DNA of 64,000 nt, taken from Sphingomonas taxi. GTDB lineage: Bacteria; Pseudomonadota; Alphaproteobacteria; Sphingomonadales; Sphingomonadaceae. The notes below the pieces were generated by a model that ran no database searches, was not told the DNA's origin, and saw nothing but the letters and a program-made list of their open reading frames with translations. Below are positions 32,803 through 42,867 of this stretch, in pieces. How positions within the stretch are numbered: position 1 is the stretch's first letter; each line of letters begins with the position of its first letter. A program made the position numbers and the translations under genes. The stretch covers positions 1-64,000 of the forward strand of contig QFQI01000008.1 in assembly GCA_003243195.1 (NCBI GenBank), read 5' to 3'.

Positions 32803-34317
32803 TTACAGGCACGCCTCCAGATAGGCCTGGTCGAAGCCGAACTGCTTGGCCTTGTCCACCGTATACGGGCGCAGGCCCATCGAGCGGTATTCGCCGATGA
32901 TCTTCCCGTCGGCGCTTTCGTCCAGATATTCGAACTTGAACAATTCCTGCGTGACGATCACCGGGCCTTCCATCCCGATCACCTCGGTGACGTTGGTGAC
33001 GCGGCGGCTGCCGTCGCGAAGGCGCTTCACCTGGATGATCATGTCGACCGAATCGGCGATCTGGCGGCTGATCGCCTCCTTGGGCACCTTGATGTCCGAC
33101 ATCATCACCATGTTCTCCATCCGCGCCAGCGCCTCGCGCGGGGAGTTGGAGTGGAGCGTGCACATCGAGCCGTCGTGGCCGGTGTTCATCGCCGCGAGCA
33201 TGTCGAAACATTCCGCGCCGCGGATCTCGCCCAGGATGATGCGGTCGGGGCGCATGCGCAGCGCGTTCTTCACCAGGTCGCGGATGCTGATCTCGCCCTG
33301 GCCCTCCAGGTTCGCCGGGCGGGTTTCCAGCGGCAGCCAGTGCGGCTGTTGCAGGCGCAGTTCGGCGGCGTCCTCGATCGTCAGCACGCGCTCGCCGGGA
33401 TCGACCATCTTGGACAAGGCGTTGAGCATCGTCGTCTTGCCCGAGCCGGTGCCGCCCGAGATGACGATATTGAAGCGGCACGCCCCCGCCACCTTCAGCG
33501 CGGTGGCCATCTTGGGCGACATGCTGCCGAAGCTGGCCATCATGTCCAGCGTGATCGGCTTGGCGGAGAATTTGCGGATCGAGATCGCGGTGCCGCGCAG
33601 CGACAGCGGCGGGACGATCACGTTGACGCGGCTGCCGTCCTTCAGGCGCGCGTCGGCGAGCGGCGTGGTCTGGTCGACGCGGCGGCCGACCGAGTTGCAG
33701 ATGCGCTGCGCGATCTGGAACAGATGCTCCTCGTCGCGGAACTGGATCTGCGCCAGCTCCAGCTTGCCCTTGCGCTCCACGAACGTCTGGTCTGGGCCGT
33801 TGACCATGATGTCGCTGATCTCCGGATCGGACAGCAGCTCCTCCAGCGGCCCCAGCCCGAGCAATTCGTCGACCAGCACCTTTTCCAGCGCGAACTGCTC
33901 GCGACGGTTGAGCGTCAGCTTCAGCTCGGCCAGCACCTCGCCGATGATCGGCCGGAATTCCTCGGCCAGCTCGTCCTTGCCCAGCGTGGCGGCGGCCTCC
34001 GGGTCGACGCGCTCCAGCAGGCGCGGCAGCACCTGCTCCTTGATCTTGTGGATCGACGCCTCGAACCCCTCCATCCGGCTGGAGCCGGAATCGCCGCTGG
34101 CGTTCTGGCGGTCGGACAGCCGCTGCATCGCGTCCATCTGGCTTTGCGGCGTCAGCGGATCGGGCAGCTCCAGTGTGTCCAGCGGCGGAAACTGCTCCGC
34201 CTCGCTTTCCACGCGCGGCGTCGCCGTGCCGCCGTGCATCGGACGCGCGACGCCGAAGGTGCCCCGCGCGCCCGCGCCATTACCCATGCCGCCGTTGCGG
34301 CGCCCGAACGCGTTCAT
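32803..34317 (-). CDS. cpaF: CpaF-family secretion ATPase (504 aa)
   Basis: A 100-residue disordered N-terminus is followed by the CpaF/TadA ATPase: V-N-G-P-D-Q-T-F-V-E-R near residue 178, Walker A G-G-T-G-S-G-K-T-T near 295, Asp box T-I-E-D-A-A-E-L-R, Walker B D-R-I-I-L-G-E-I-R-G, and the His box T-G-H-D-G-S-M-C-T-L-H. CpaF powers assembly of Flp/Tad pili. No other tad/cpa genes flank it, so it is either an orphan serving a distant locus or part of a dispersed tad set. ATG 34317 follows GAGGA. Confidence 0.93.
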   Translation of the reverse strand: MNAFGRRNGGMGNGAGARGTFGVARPMHGGTATPRVESEAEQFPPLDTLELPDPLTPQSQMDAMQRLSDRQNASGDSGSSRMEGFEASIHKIKEQVLPRLLERVDPEAAATLGKDELAEEFRPIIGEVLAELKLTLNRREQFALEKVLVDELLGLGPLEELLSDPEISDIMVNGPDQTFVERKGKLELAQIQFRDEEHLFQIAQRICNSVGRRVDQTTPLADARLKDGSRVNVIVPPLSLRGTAISIRKFSAKPITLDMMASFGSMSPKMATALKVAGACRFNIVISGGTGSGKTTMLNALSKMVDPGERVLTIEDAAELRLQQPHWLPLETRPANLEGQGEISIRDLVKNALRMRPDRIILGEIRGAECFDMLAAMNTGHDGSMCTLHSNSPREALARMENMVMMSDIKVPKEAISRQIADSVDMIIQVKRLRDGSRRVTNVTEVIGMEGPVIVTQELFKFEYLDESADGKIIGEYRSMGLRPYTVDKAKQFGFDQAYLEACL

Positions 34318-34378
34318 CGACCCGATCGTCCTCAAATGCCAGTCGACGAACGGCTACCCGCAAAGCCTTTACATCGGC

Positions 34379-35200
34379 CTAACCACGCCGCGCCGCGGCG
34401 GCGTGCAGCCGTTCGCGGAAGGCCACCTCGCGGATCGCGCGCGGCAGGCTGGCGTCGCACGGGGCGGCGGCGTCCGCGACCAGCGCGGCGGCGCGGGCGC
34501 GAAAGGCCGCGTCGCCGCGCACCCATGTCGCGGCGGGAAGCTCGGCGCGGACCTCCGCCTCGTCGGTCGCGAAGGCGAAGCGGCACCAGCCGCGCGCGCT
34601 GGCGGCGAGCAGCAGCGAACCCGGCGGGCAGGGCAGCACCGTCCAGGTGATCGTCTCGCCCGCCCCGCCGTGCGCCCAGGCGGTCGGGGTCATGCCCAGC
34701 CGCGCGGCATCGGCGTAGAAGCGGCTCGGCGCGGCATAGCCGGCGTCATAGATCGCGCCGGTCACGCTTCCCGCGCGGCGCAGCGCGGCGGCGGCGCGAT
34801 CGGCGCGCAGCATCCGCGCGTAGCCGGCCGGGGTGACGCCGGTCATGCGGCGGAACAGCCGGTGGAAATGATGCGGGGCGTAGCCGACGCGCGCGGCCAG
34901 TGCGGCCAGCGACGGCGCCGCCTCGTCCCCGCCCAGCGCCGCCGCCGCGGCGATCACCGCCGCCCGGTCGCGCGCCGCCGAATCGGGCAGGCAGCGGCGG
35001 CACGCGCGAAATCCGGCCGCGCGCGCGGCGGCGGCGTCGTGCAGGAAGGCGACGTTCTCGCGCCGCGGCCGCCGCGCCGCGCAGCTCGGCTTGCAATAGA
35101 TGCGCGTGCTGTGCACCGCGACCACGAAACGCCCGTCGAACGCGCGGTCGCGCCGCGCGAACGCCTCCCATGCCACGTCGGTGTCGATCGCCTCGCCCAT
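34379..35200 (-). CDS. ada: Ada-like methyl-phosphotriester sensor / AraC regulator, O6-methylguanine active site missing (273 aa)
   Basis: Residues 1-75 are the Ada zinc domain with all four cysteines (C36, C40, C67, C70), so transfer of a methyl group from phosphotriesters is possible. Residues ~85-180 are the AraC-type helix-turn-helix pair (V-G-Y-A-P-H-H-F-H-R-L-F, A-G-Y-A-A-P-S-R-F-Y). A partial ribonuclease-like subdomain of the methyltransferase follows, and the protein stops right after I-R-E-V-A-F-R-E-R-L. The P-C-H-R active-site block of normal ~350-residue Ada is absent, and no remnant of it is seen downstream. It should act as a methylation sensor without O6-methylguanine repair. 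Confidence 0.9.
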   Translation of the reverse strand: MGEAIDTDVAWEAFARRDRAFDGRFVVAVHSTRIYCKPSCAARRPRRENVAFLHDAAAARAAGFRACRRCLPDSAARDRAAVIAAAAALGGDEAAPSLAALAARVGYAPHHFHRLFRRMTGVTPAGYARMLRADRAAAALRRAGSVTGAIYDAGYAAPSRFYADAARLGMTPTAWAHGGAGETITWTVLPCPPGSLLLAASARGWCRFAFATDEAEVRAELPAATWVRGDAAFRARAAALVADAAAPCDASLPRAIREVAFRERLHAAAARRG

Positions 35201-35312
35201 GTCCGCCGATGTAGGGGCGGCGGGCGCGGCGCGCATCCCGCGGCTTGCGGTCGAACCGGGCGCATTGCGTCAGTCCGGTTGCATCCCATGACTCGCTTTG
35301 CTACGCGCGCTG

Positions 35313-35370
35313 TACCCAAGCGAGGTGCCCCGTGCGCCATCCGTTCGCATGGGACCGACACCCTTGGGTA
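35313..35370 (+). promoter_or_regulatory. inverted repeat in the atpH leader
   Basis: TACCCAAG (35313-35320) and CTTGGGTA (35363-35370) are perfect 8-bp arms spaced 42 bases apart, ending 12 bases before the atpH start and just before its ribosome-binding site (GAGGA). It could form a long leader stem that affects translation start. The distance makes a protein operator less likely. Confidence 0.4.
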
Positions 35371-35382
35371 ATTGCGAGGAAC

Positions 35383-35976
35383 ATGGATCGCGTGGAGAAT
35401 TCCGGCGCCAATCAGGTCAGCGGCCATCAGGGCAGCAGCATCCAGGCCAGCCTGGGCGGCCGGTATGCGAGCGCGCTGTTCGATCTGGCGGTGGACGCCC
35501 GGGCGGTCGATCGTGTCGAGCAGAGCCTGGCCGCGGTGCGCGACGCGCTCGCCGCCTCGCCCGAGTTCGCGGCGCTGACCACCTCTCCGGTGATCGGGCG
35601 CGGCGCGACCGTGAAGGCGGTGCTGGCGACCGCCGACGAACTGGGCGTGGACGCCACCACGAAGAATTTCCTGGGTGTGCTGGCGGAGAATCGCCGGCTC
35701 GCCGCGCTGCCGCAGATCATCCGCGCGTTCCGCATGCTCGCCGCGCGGCACCGTGGCGAGACGACCGCCGAGGTCACCAGCGCGCACCCGCTCACCCCCG
35801 ACCAGGTCGACGAGCTGAAGCAGCAGCTTCGCCGTCGCGTCGGCCGCGAGGTGTCGGTCGACCTGTCGGTCGATCCCGAGATCCTCGGCGGGCTGGTCGT
35901 CCGCATCGGTTCACAGATGATCGATTCGTCGATCCGCACCCGTTTGAATGCGCTTGCCAGCGCGATGAAAGGCTGA
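35383..35976 (+). CDS. atpH: ATP synthase F1 delta subunit (197 aa)
   Basis: Delta links the F1 head to the b stalk of the F0 motor. The protein has the six-helix N-terminal domain (R-Y-A-S-A-L-F-D-L-A, K-N-F-L-G-V-L-A-E-N-R-R-L) and the C-terminal sheet with the conserved signature I-L-G-G-L-V-V-R-I-G-S-Q-M-I-D-S-S. A 20-residue N-terminal extension precedes the usual start. ATG 35383 has GAGGA very close before it; GTG 35392 is an alternative. It is the first gene of the F1 operon and its stop is 4 bp before the atpA start. Confidence 0.96.
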   Translation: MDRVENSGANQVSGHQGSSIQASLGGRYASALFDLAVDARAVDRVEQSLAAVRDALAASPEFAALTTSPVIGRGATVKAVLATADELGVDATTKNFLGVLAENRRLAALPQIIRAFRMLAARHRGETTAEVTSAHPLTPDQVDELKQQLRRRVGREVSVDLSVDPEILGGLVVRIGSQMIDSSIRTRLNALASAMKG

Positions 35977-35980
35977 GTTG

Positions 35981-37510
35981 ATGGACATCCGCGCCGCAGA
36001 AATCTCCCGCGTCATCAAGGACCAGATCGCCAATTTCGGCACTGAGGCGCAGGTCTCCGAGACCGGGCAGGTGCTCAGCGTCGGCGACGGCATCGCGCGC
36101 ATCTACGGGCTGGACAACGTCCAGGCGGGCGAGATGGTCGAATTCGCCAACGGCGTGCAGGGCATGGCGCTCAACCTGGAGGCCGACAATGTCGGCGTCG
36201 TGATCTTCGGCTCGGACTCGGAGATCCGTGAAGGCGACACCGTCAAGCGCACCGGCACGATCGTGGACGTGCCGGTCGGCAAGGGGCTGCTCGGCCGCGT
36301 GGTCGACGGCCTCGGCAACCCGATCGACGGCAAGGGGCCGATCGCCTCCGACCAGCGCAGCCGCGTCGAGGTGAAGGCGCCCGGCATCATCCCGCGCAAG
36401 TCGGTGCACGAGCCGGTGCAGACCGGGCTGAAGGCGATCGACGCGCTGGTGCCGGTCGGTCGCGGCCAGCGCGAGCTCATCATCGGCGACCGCCAGACCG
36501 GCAAGTCGGCGATCGCGCTCGACACGTTCATCAACCAGAAGCAGGCGAACGCCGGCACCGACGAATCGAAGAAGCTCTACTGCGTCTATGTCGCGATCGG
36601 GCAGAAGCGCTCGACCGTGGCGCAGCTCGTCCGCACGCTGGAGGAGAATGGCGCGATGGAATATTCCATCGTCGTCGCCGCCACCGCGTCCGACCCGGCG
36701 CCGTTGCAGTTTCTCGCGCCCTACACCGGCTGCGCGATGGGCGAATATTTCCGCGACAACGGCATGCACGCGGTCATCGTCTATGACGACCTGTCGAAGC
36801 AGGCGGTGGCGTATCGCCAGATGTCGCTGCTGCTGCGCCGTCCGCCGGGCCGCGAAGCCTATCCGGGCGACGTCTTCTATCTCCACTCGCGCCTGCTGGA
36901 GCGCGCGGCGAAGATGAACGAGGACAATGGCTCGGGGTCGCTGACCGCGCTGCCGATCATCGAGACGCAGGCCGGTGACGTGTCGGCGTACATCCCGACC
37001 AACGTGATCTCGATCACCGACGGGCAGATCTTCCTGGAAACGGACCTGTTCTTCGCGGGCATCCGTCCGGCGATCAACGTCGGCCTGTCGGTCAGCCGCG
37101 TCGGCGGCGCCGCGCAGACCAAGGCGATGAAGAAGGTGTCCGGCTCGATCAAGCTGGAGCTGGCGCAGTATCGCGAGATGGCGGCGTTCGCGCAGTTCGG
37201 CTCCGACCTCGACGCGTCGACGCAGCGGCTGCTGAACCGCGGCGCGCGGCTGACCGAGCTGCTGAAGCAGCCGCAGTTCGCGCCGATGCCGTTCGAGGAG
37301 CAGACCGCGTCGATCTATGCCGGCACCAACGGCTTCATCGACAAGGTGCCGGTCGCCGACGTCAACCGCTACGAGGCGGCGATGCTCAGCTACCTGCGGT
37401 CGGACCATGCCGACGTGCTGACCACGATCCGCGACAGCCGCGAGCTGGGCAAGGACACCGAGGGCAAGCTGAAGGCCGCGCTCGAGCAGTTCGCCAAGAC
37501 GTTCGCGTAA
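35981..37510 (+). CDS. atpA: ATP synthase F1 alpha subunit (509 aa)
   Basis: The non-catalytic nucleotide subunit of F1. Walker A G-D-R-Q-T-G-K-S-A is near residue 169 and the signature P-A-I-N-V-G-L-S-V-S-R-V-G (ATP synthase alpha/beta) is near 365. Length 509 is typical for alphaproteobacteria. It overlaps no gene but follows atpH by 4 bp, indicating coupled translation. A palindromic repeat separates it from atpG (124 bp), unusual inside an operon. Confidence 0.98.
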   Translation: MDIRAAEISRVIKDQIANFGTEAQVSETGQVLSVGDGIARIYGLDNVQAGEMVEFANGVQGMALNLEADNVGVVIFGSDSEIREGDTVKRTGTIVDVPVGKGLLGRVVDGLGNPIDGKGPIASDQRSRVEVKAPGIIPRKSVHEPVQTGLKAIDALVPVGRGQRELIIGDRQTGKSAIALDTFINQKQANAGTDESKKLYCVYVAIGQKRSTVAQLVRTLEENGAMEYSIVVAATASDPAPLQFLAPYTGCAMGEYFRDNGMHAVIVYDDLSKQAVAYRQMSLLLRRPPGREAYPGDVFYLHSRLLERAAKMNEDNGSGSLTALPIIETQAGDVSAYIPTNVISITDGQIFLETDLFFAGIRPAINVGLSVSRVGGAAQTKAMKKVSGSIKLELAQYREMAAFAQFGSDLDASTQRLLNRGARLTELLKQPQFAPMPFEEQTASIYAGTNGFIDKVPVADVNRYEAAMLSYLRSDHADVLTTIRDSRELGKDTEGKLKAALEQFAKTFA

Positions 37511-37520
37511 AGGCATTTGG

Positions 37521-37619
37521 CCCTCTCCCCGCCGGGGAGAGGGTTGGGAGAGGGGTCGCCGCAGGCGGCACCGCTCGTGGCAACCCCTCACCCCGACCCT
37601 CTCTTCGGAGGGGAGAGGG
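37521..37619. repeat. palindromic repeat between atpA and atpG
   Basis: Two CCCTCTCC-type hairpins face each other. The first is perfect: CCCTCTCCCC, loop GCC, GGGGAGAGGG (37521-37543). The second (around 37597-37619) is the inverted, diverged version ending GGGAGAGGG. Together they form a larger imperfect palindrome. The atpG ribosome-binding region follows at once. Such CCCTCTCC elements are dispersed in many proteobacterial genomes. Confidence 0.8.
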
Positions 37620-37634
37620 AGCAAGAAGAAGAGC

Positions 37635-38513
37635 ATGGCGTCACTCAAGGCCCTCAAGATCCGCATCGGCTCGGTGAAGTCGACGCAGAAGATCACCAAG
37701 GCGATGAAGATGGTCGCCGCCGCCAAACTGCGTCGCGCGCAGGAGGCGGCGGTCGCCGGCCGTCCCTATGCCGAGCGGCTGGAGGGCGTCGTCGCCAGCC
37801 TGGCGCGCAACGTCGGCGTCGGCGCCTCGCCGCTGCTGGCGGGCACCGGCAAGGATCAGGTGCACATGCTGGTGGTCGCCACCTCCGAACGGGGTCTGGC
37901 GGGCGCGTTCAACACCAACATCGTGCGCGCCGCGCGCCGCAAGGCCGACGAGCTGGAAGCGGCGGGCAAGACGGTGCATTTCTATCTGGCGGGCAAGAAG
38001 GGCCGCGTGCTGCGGCGCTTCTATCCCAGCGGCGTGGTCGCCGACCATGACCTGTCGACGCTGAAGACCGCCAGCTTCGATGCCGCCAAGGAGATCGCCG
38101 ACGACCTGATCCGCCGGTACGAGGCGGGCGAATTCGACGTCGCGCACCTGTTCTACGCGCGCTTCCAGTCGGCGCTGGTGCAGGAGCCGGTCGGTCCGCA
38201 GATCATCCCGGTGTCGATCCCCGATCGCGCCGAGCCGAAGCTGGCGAATGCCGGCGACGCGACCGTCGAATATGAGCCGAGCGAGGAAGCGATCCTGGCC
38301 GACCTGCTGCCACGCAACGTCGCGATCCAGGTGTTCCGCGCGATGCTGGAGAATGCCGCGTCGGAGCAGGGCAGCCGCATGACCGCGATGGACAATGCGA
38401 CCCGCAACGCCGGCGACATGATCAAGCGGCTGAGCATCCAGTACAACCGTGCGCGCCAGGCGGCGATCACCACCGAGCTGGTCGAGATCATTTCGGGCGC
38501 AGAGGCGCTGTAG
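37635..38513 (+). CDS. atpG: ATP synthase F1 gamma subunit (292 aa)
   Basis: Gamma is the rotating shaft of F1. The N-terminal helix (S-L-K-A-L-K-I-R-I-G-S-V-K-S-T-Q-K-I-T-K) and the C-terminal helix (M-T-A-M-D-N-A-T-R-N-A-G-D-M-I) that form the coiled-coil axle are fully conserved; the middle Rossmann-like domain includes S-E-R-G-L-A-G-A-F-N. Length is normal. The ATG follows an A/G-rich stretch (AAGAAGAAGAG) serving as ribosome-binding site. Confidence 0.98.
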   Translation: MASLKALKIRIGSVKSTQKITKAMKMVAAAKLRRAQEAAVAGRPYAERLEGVVASLARNVGVGASPLLAGTGKDQVHMLVVATSERGLAGAFNTNIVRAARRKADELEAAGKTVHFYLAGKKGRVLRRFYPSGVVADHDLSTLKTASFDAAKEIADDLIRRYEAGEFDVAHLFYARFQSALVQEPVGPQIIPVSIPDRAEPKLANAGDATVEYEPSEEAILADLLPRNVAIQVFRAMLENAASEQGSRMTAMDNATRNAGDMIKRLSIQYNRARQAAITTELVEIISGAEAL

Positions 38514-38520
38514 ACAAGAC

Positions 38521-38589
38521 GTTCCCCGGCACACGCCGGGTCCCGGTTACGCAGGTCCCGATGCTGGACCCCGGCCCTCGCCGGGGAAC
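38521..38589. repeat. palindromic repeat between atpG and atpD
   Basis: Arms GTTCCCCGGC...GGGTCC (38521-38543) and GGACCCCGG...CCGGGGAAC (38566-38589) are complementary with one gap and a few mismatches; each arm can also fold on itself (CCCGG-N-CCGGG). This belongs to the 'TTCCCCGG-CGA-GCCGGGG-TCCAG' type of intergenic palindrome common in sphingomonads and is different from the element in front of atpG. Confidence 0.85.
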
Positions 38590-38604
38590 AAGAAGGAAGA
38601 AGAA

Positions 38605-40086
<1,482 letters not shown>

Positions 40087-40096
40087 GCCGTCCTCC

Positions 40097-40214
40097 GGCC
40101 CGCTTCCCGAAAGGGGGAGGGGGCCGGCGGGGGCGGTCGCGGGCGGGATCGCCTGCGCTACTCCCCGCGCCGCGACAACCCTCACCTCCACCCTCTTTCC
40201 GGAGAGGGTGCGGG
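40097..40214. repeat. imperfect palindrome between atpD and atpC
   Basis: The left part (GGCCCGCTTCCCGAAAGGG, from 40097) and the right part (CCCTCTTTCCGGAGAGGGTG, to about 40214) are inverted, diverged versions of one GC-rich hairpin, with a GC-rich spacer. This is the third junction in the operon with such an element. The atpC start follows 18 bases later. Confidence 0.7.
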
Positions 40215-40231
40215 CGTCTAGGTCTGGAACC

Positions 40232-40483
40232 ATGCTCCACTTCGAACTCGTCACCCCCGAACGCCTCGTCCGCTCCGACGAGGTTCATATGGTCACCGTG
40301 CCCGGCACCGATGGCGATTTCGCGGTGCTGGAAGGCCATGCGCCGTTCATGTCGACGATCCGCGACGGCGCGGTGCTGGTGCAAAAGACGCCGGGCGCGA
40401 CGCCGGAGACGATCGCGATCCGCGGTGGCTTCGCGGAGGTCAACGCGCGCGGCCTGACCGTGCTGGCGGAACACGCCGGCTGA
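40232..40483 (+). CDS. atpC: ATP synthase F1 epsilon subunit (83 aa)
   Basis: Only the N-terminal beta-sandwich domain is present (F-E-L-V-T-P-E-R-L-V, then V-P-G-T-D-G-D-F-A-V-L-E-G-H-A-P, I-A-I-R-G-G-F-A-E-V); the C-terminal helical hairpin that in other bacteria inhibits ATP hydrolysis is missing. Short epsilon subunits of about 85 residues are common in sphingomonads and some other alphaproteobacteria. Its stop codon (TGA 40481-40483) falls in the first unit of the downstream tandem repeat, so loss of the end by that repeat is possible but not needed as an explanation. Confidence 0.95.
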   Translation: MLHFELVTPERLVRSDEVHMVTVPGTDGDFAVLEGHAPFMSTIRDGAVLVQKTPGATPETIAIRGGFAEVNARGLTVLAEHAG

Positions 40484-41114
40484 CGCAAAGCGGCGGTACG
40501 CGGCGCGCGCAAGGCGGCCGGGAACCGCCGGTGTTGCGTCCCACAACGATTGCATCGCCCTGCTCGGCGGCTGACGTCCTGTTTCGCCGCTGGCGGTCGC
40601 TGGTCCGTCTGACGCGAAATCTGCGTTGGAACCGCCGGCTGGCGCAAAGCCGCGATACGCGCCGCACCGGGCGGCCGTGCCTCGCCGGCATCACCTCCCA
40701 TGACGACCTGCGCCGCTCCGCGCGACGGCTGACGTCCTGCGCGCGCCGGTAGTGGGCTGGTCCATACGACGCGCGCTCCGCGTCGTGGGACCGCAGGCTG
40801 ACGCAAGGCGGCACGCGGCGCATCGGGGCGGTTTAACATCGCCGGGATCGCGTTCCATGATGACCTGCGCCGCCCCGCGCGGCGGCCGTCAGCCTGTTTC
40901 CGCCGCTGGTGACGGCTGACCGGTATGACGCGCGATCCGCGCCGCGCGGCGTCGTGAAACACACGGCGGCGGCACGCGGCGCGCCGGGCGGCCTTACATC
41001 GGCAGCATCACGACCTGCGCCGCGCCGCCCGGCGGGCGTCGGCCCGTTCCCGCCGCTGGTGACGGCTGGCCCGTGTGACGCGCGATCCGCGTCAGGCGGC
41101 GTCGTGGAACTGCA
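40478..41114. repeat. four degenerate ~159-bp tandem repeats between atpC and the ABC exporter
   Basis: Anchor sequence GGCTGACGCAAAG-like occurs at 40478, 40637, 40796 (spacing exactly 159) and again at 41115 (two more periods), with the fourth anchor damaged near 40955. Other parallel landmarks are GACGTCCTG-like at 40573 and 40731, ACCTGCGCCG at 40706, 40863 and 41013, and CGCCGCTGG at 40585, 40901 and 41051. The array spans the whole 608-bp gap between two convergent genes and includes the stop codons of both. It holds no credible gene. Confidence 0.85.
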
Positions 41115-42867
41115 GGCTGGCGAGCCGCGCATACAGCCCGCCGCGCGCGATCAGCGTCGCATGGGTGCCTTCCTCGACGATCCGGCCCTCGTCCATCACC
41201 ACGATCCGCGAGGCCGCCCGCACGGTCGCCAGGCGGTGCGCGATCACGATCGTGGTGCGCGTCGCCATCAGCCGCTCCAGCGCATCCTGCACCAGCCGCT
41301 CGCTTTCGGCATCCAGCGCGCTGGTCGCCTCGTCCAGCAGCAGGATCGGCGCGTCGCGCAGCAGCGCACGCGCGATCGCCAGCCGCTGCCGCTGCCCGCC
41401 CGACAGCCGCGCGCCGCCTTCGCCCAGGAAGGTGTCCAGCCCGTCCGGCAGCGCGCGCAGGAAATCGGCGGCGTTGGCCGCCTCGGCCGCCGCCCATATC
41501 TGCGCGTCGTCGGCGTCCCAGCGGCCGTAGCGCAGGTTGTCGCGCGCGGTGGTGCCGAAGATCACGGTTTCCTGCGGCACCATCGCCATGCGCGCGCGCA
41601 CCGTGCCCGGATCCGCGGCGGCCAGGTCGACCCCGTCGATCAGCACGCGCCCGGCGACCGGGCGGTAGAAATGCTGGAGCAACTGGAACAGGGTCGATTT
41701 GCCCGCGCCCGACGGGCCGACCACCGCCAGCGTCTCGCCCGGTTCGACCGCCAGCGAGAAATCGTGCAGCGCGGCGACCTCCGGCCGCGTCGGATAGCGG
41801 AACTCGACATGTTCGAACGCGACGCGGCCCTGCGGCGGCTCGGGCAGCGCGACGGGATGCGCGGGCGCGGCGATGTCCGGCCGTTCCTCCAGCAACTCGG
41901 ACAGGCGCCCCGCCGCGCCGGCGCCGCGCAGCAGCTCGCCATAGACCTCGGTCAGCGCGCCGAACGCGCCGGCGACGATCCCGCCGGTCAGCACGAAGGC
42001 CGCGATCGCCCCGCCGGACAGCCGCCCCGCCGCGACGTCGATCGCGCCTTCCCACAGCACCATGGTGATCGCGCCGAAGATCAGCCCGATCACGATCGCG
42101 GTCATGATCGCGCGCAGGGCGATCCGCTGCCGCGCGGCCGCCATGGTCGATTCCACCGCGTCCGCGAAACGGCCGCTCTCGCGCTTTTCCTGCCCGAACG
42201 CCTGGACGATCTTCATCGCGCCCAGCGTTTCGGTGACGATCGCCCCCACGTCGGCGATCCGGTCCTGCGAGGTGCGCGACAGGCCGCGCACCTTGCGTCC
42301 CATCAGCGCGATCGGCGCGATCATCAGCGGGATCGCCAGCAGCAGCAATGCCGCCAGCTTCGGCGAGATCGCGAACAGGTAGATCAGCCCGCCGATCGCG
42401 GTGAAGCAGTTGCGCAGCGCGACGGAGGCGGTGGTGCCGACCACCGTCTCGATCTGCGTGGTGTCGGCGGTCAGCCGCGAGGCGATTTCCGAGGGGCGGT
42501 TCGTTTCATAAAAGGACGGGCTGAGCGTCATCAGGTGGCGCTGCACCTCGGTTCGGATGTCGGCCACCACGCGCTCACCCAGCCAGGCGACGAAATAGAA
42601 GCGCACCGCGGTGCCGACCGCCAGCACCGCGACGATCATCAGCATGTAATGGAACGACGACGCGACCTGCTCCGACGATGCCCCGCCCGCGGAAAAGCCC
42701 CGGTCGATCACGCGCTTGAAGCTGTACGGTATCGCGATCGTCGCGCCGGAGGTGACCGCCAGCGCGATAAAGGCGGCGGTAATCTGCAACGGGTATCGAA
42801 GGGCATGGCGCCACACCATCGCGAGATTGCCGATGCGGCGGGAAGGGGCGACGTCGGGGCTGGCCAT
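41092..42867 (-). CDS. MsbA-like ABC exporter, fused permease and ATPase (591 aa)
   Basis: Six membrane helices (residues ~20-310) precede a complete ATPase: Walker A G-P-S-G-A-G-K-S-T near 385, the signature L-S-G-G-Q-R-Q-R near 492, Walker B I-L-L-L-D-E-A-T-S, and the switch histidine in I-A-H-R-L-A-T-V. As a half-transporter it must dimerise. Substrates of this branch include lipids and drugs; none can be assigned. ATG 42867 (M-A-S-P-D-V) is chosen over the longer frame. Its last codons (L-A-S-L-Q-F-H-D-A-A) lie in sequence related to the tandem repeat. Confidence 0.92.
   Translation of the reverse strand: MASPDVAPSRRIGNLAMVWRHALRYPLQITAAFIALAVTSGATIAIPYSFKRVIDRGFSAGGASSEQVASSFHYMLMIVAVLAVGTAVRFYFVAWLGERVVADIRTEVQRHLMTLSPSFYETNRPSEIASRLTADTTQIETVVGTTASVALRNCFTAIGGLIYLFAISPKLAALLLLAIPLMIAPIALMGRKVRGLSRTSQDRIADVGAIVTETLGAMKIVQAFGQEKRESGRFADAVESTMAAARQRIALRAIMTAIVIGLIFGAITMVLWEGAIDVAAGRLSGGAIAAFVLTGGIVAGAFGALTEVYGELLRGAGAAGRLSELLEERPDIAAPAHPVALPEPPQGRVAFEHVEFRYPTRPEVAALHDFSLAVEPGETLAVVGPSGAGKSTLFQLLQHFYRPVAGRVLIDGVDLAAADPGTVRARMAMVPQETVIFGTTARDNLRYGRWDADDAQIWAAAEAANAADFLRALPDGLDTFLGEGGARLSGGQRQRLAIARALLRDAPILLLDEATSALDAESERLVQDALERLMATRTTIVIAHRLATVRAASRIVVMDEGRIVEEGTHATLIARGGLYARLASLQFHDAA

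Noticed and set aside
32803..34317. a tad/cpa pilus locus around cpaF
   Set aside because: Neighbours are an aspartyl protease and Ada; no cpaB, cpaC, cpaE, tadB, tadC or pilin gene is seen in the window.
38449..38604. upstream extension of AtpD
   Set aside because: It overlaps the end of atpG and the palindromic repeat; ATG 38605 has a purine-rich ribosome-binding site.
40285..40962. 225-codon minus-strand frame with repeated A-L-R-Q-P-A-V-P
   Set aside because: The repeats come from the 159-bp tandem array, whose period is divisible by three and keeps frames open. There is no start signal or family resemblance.
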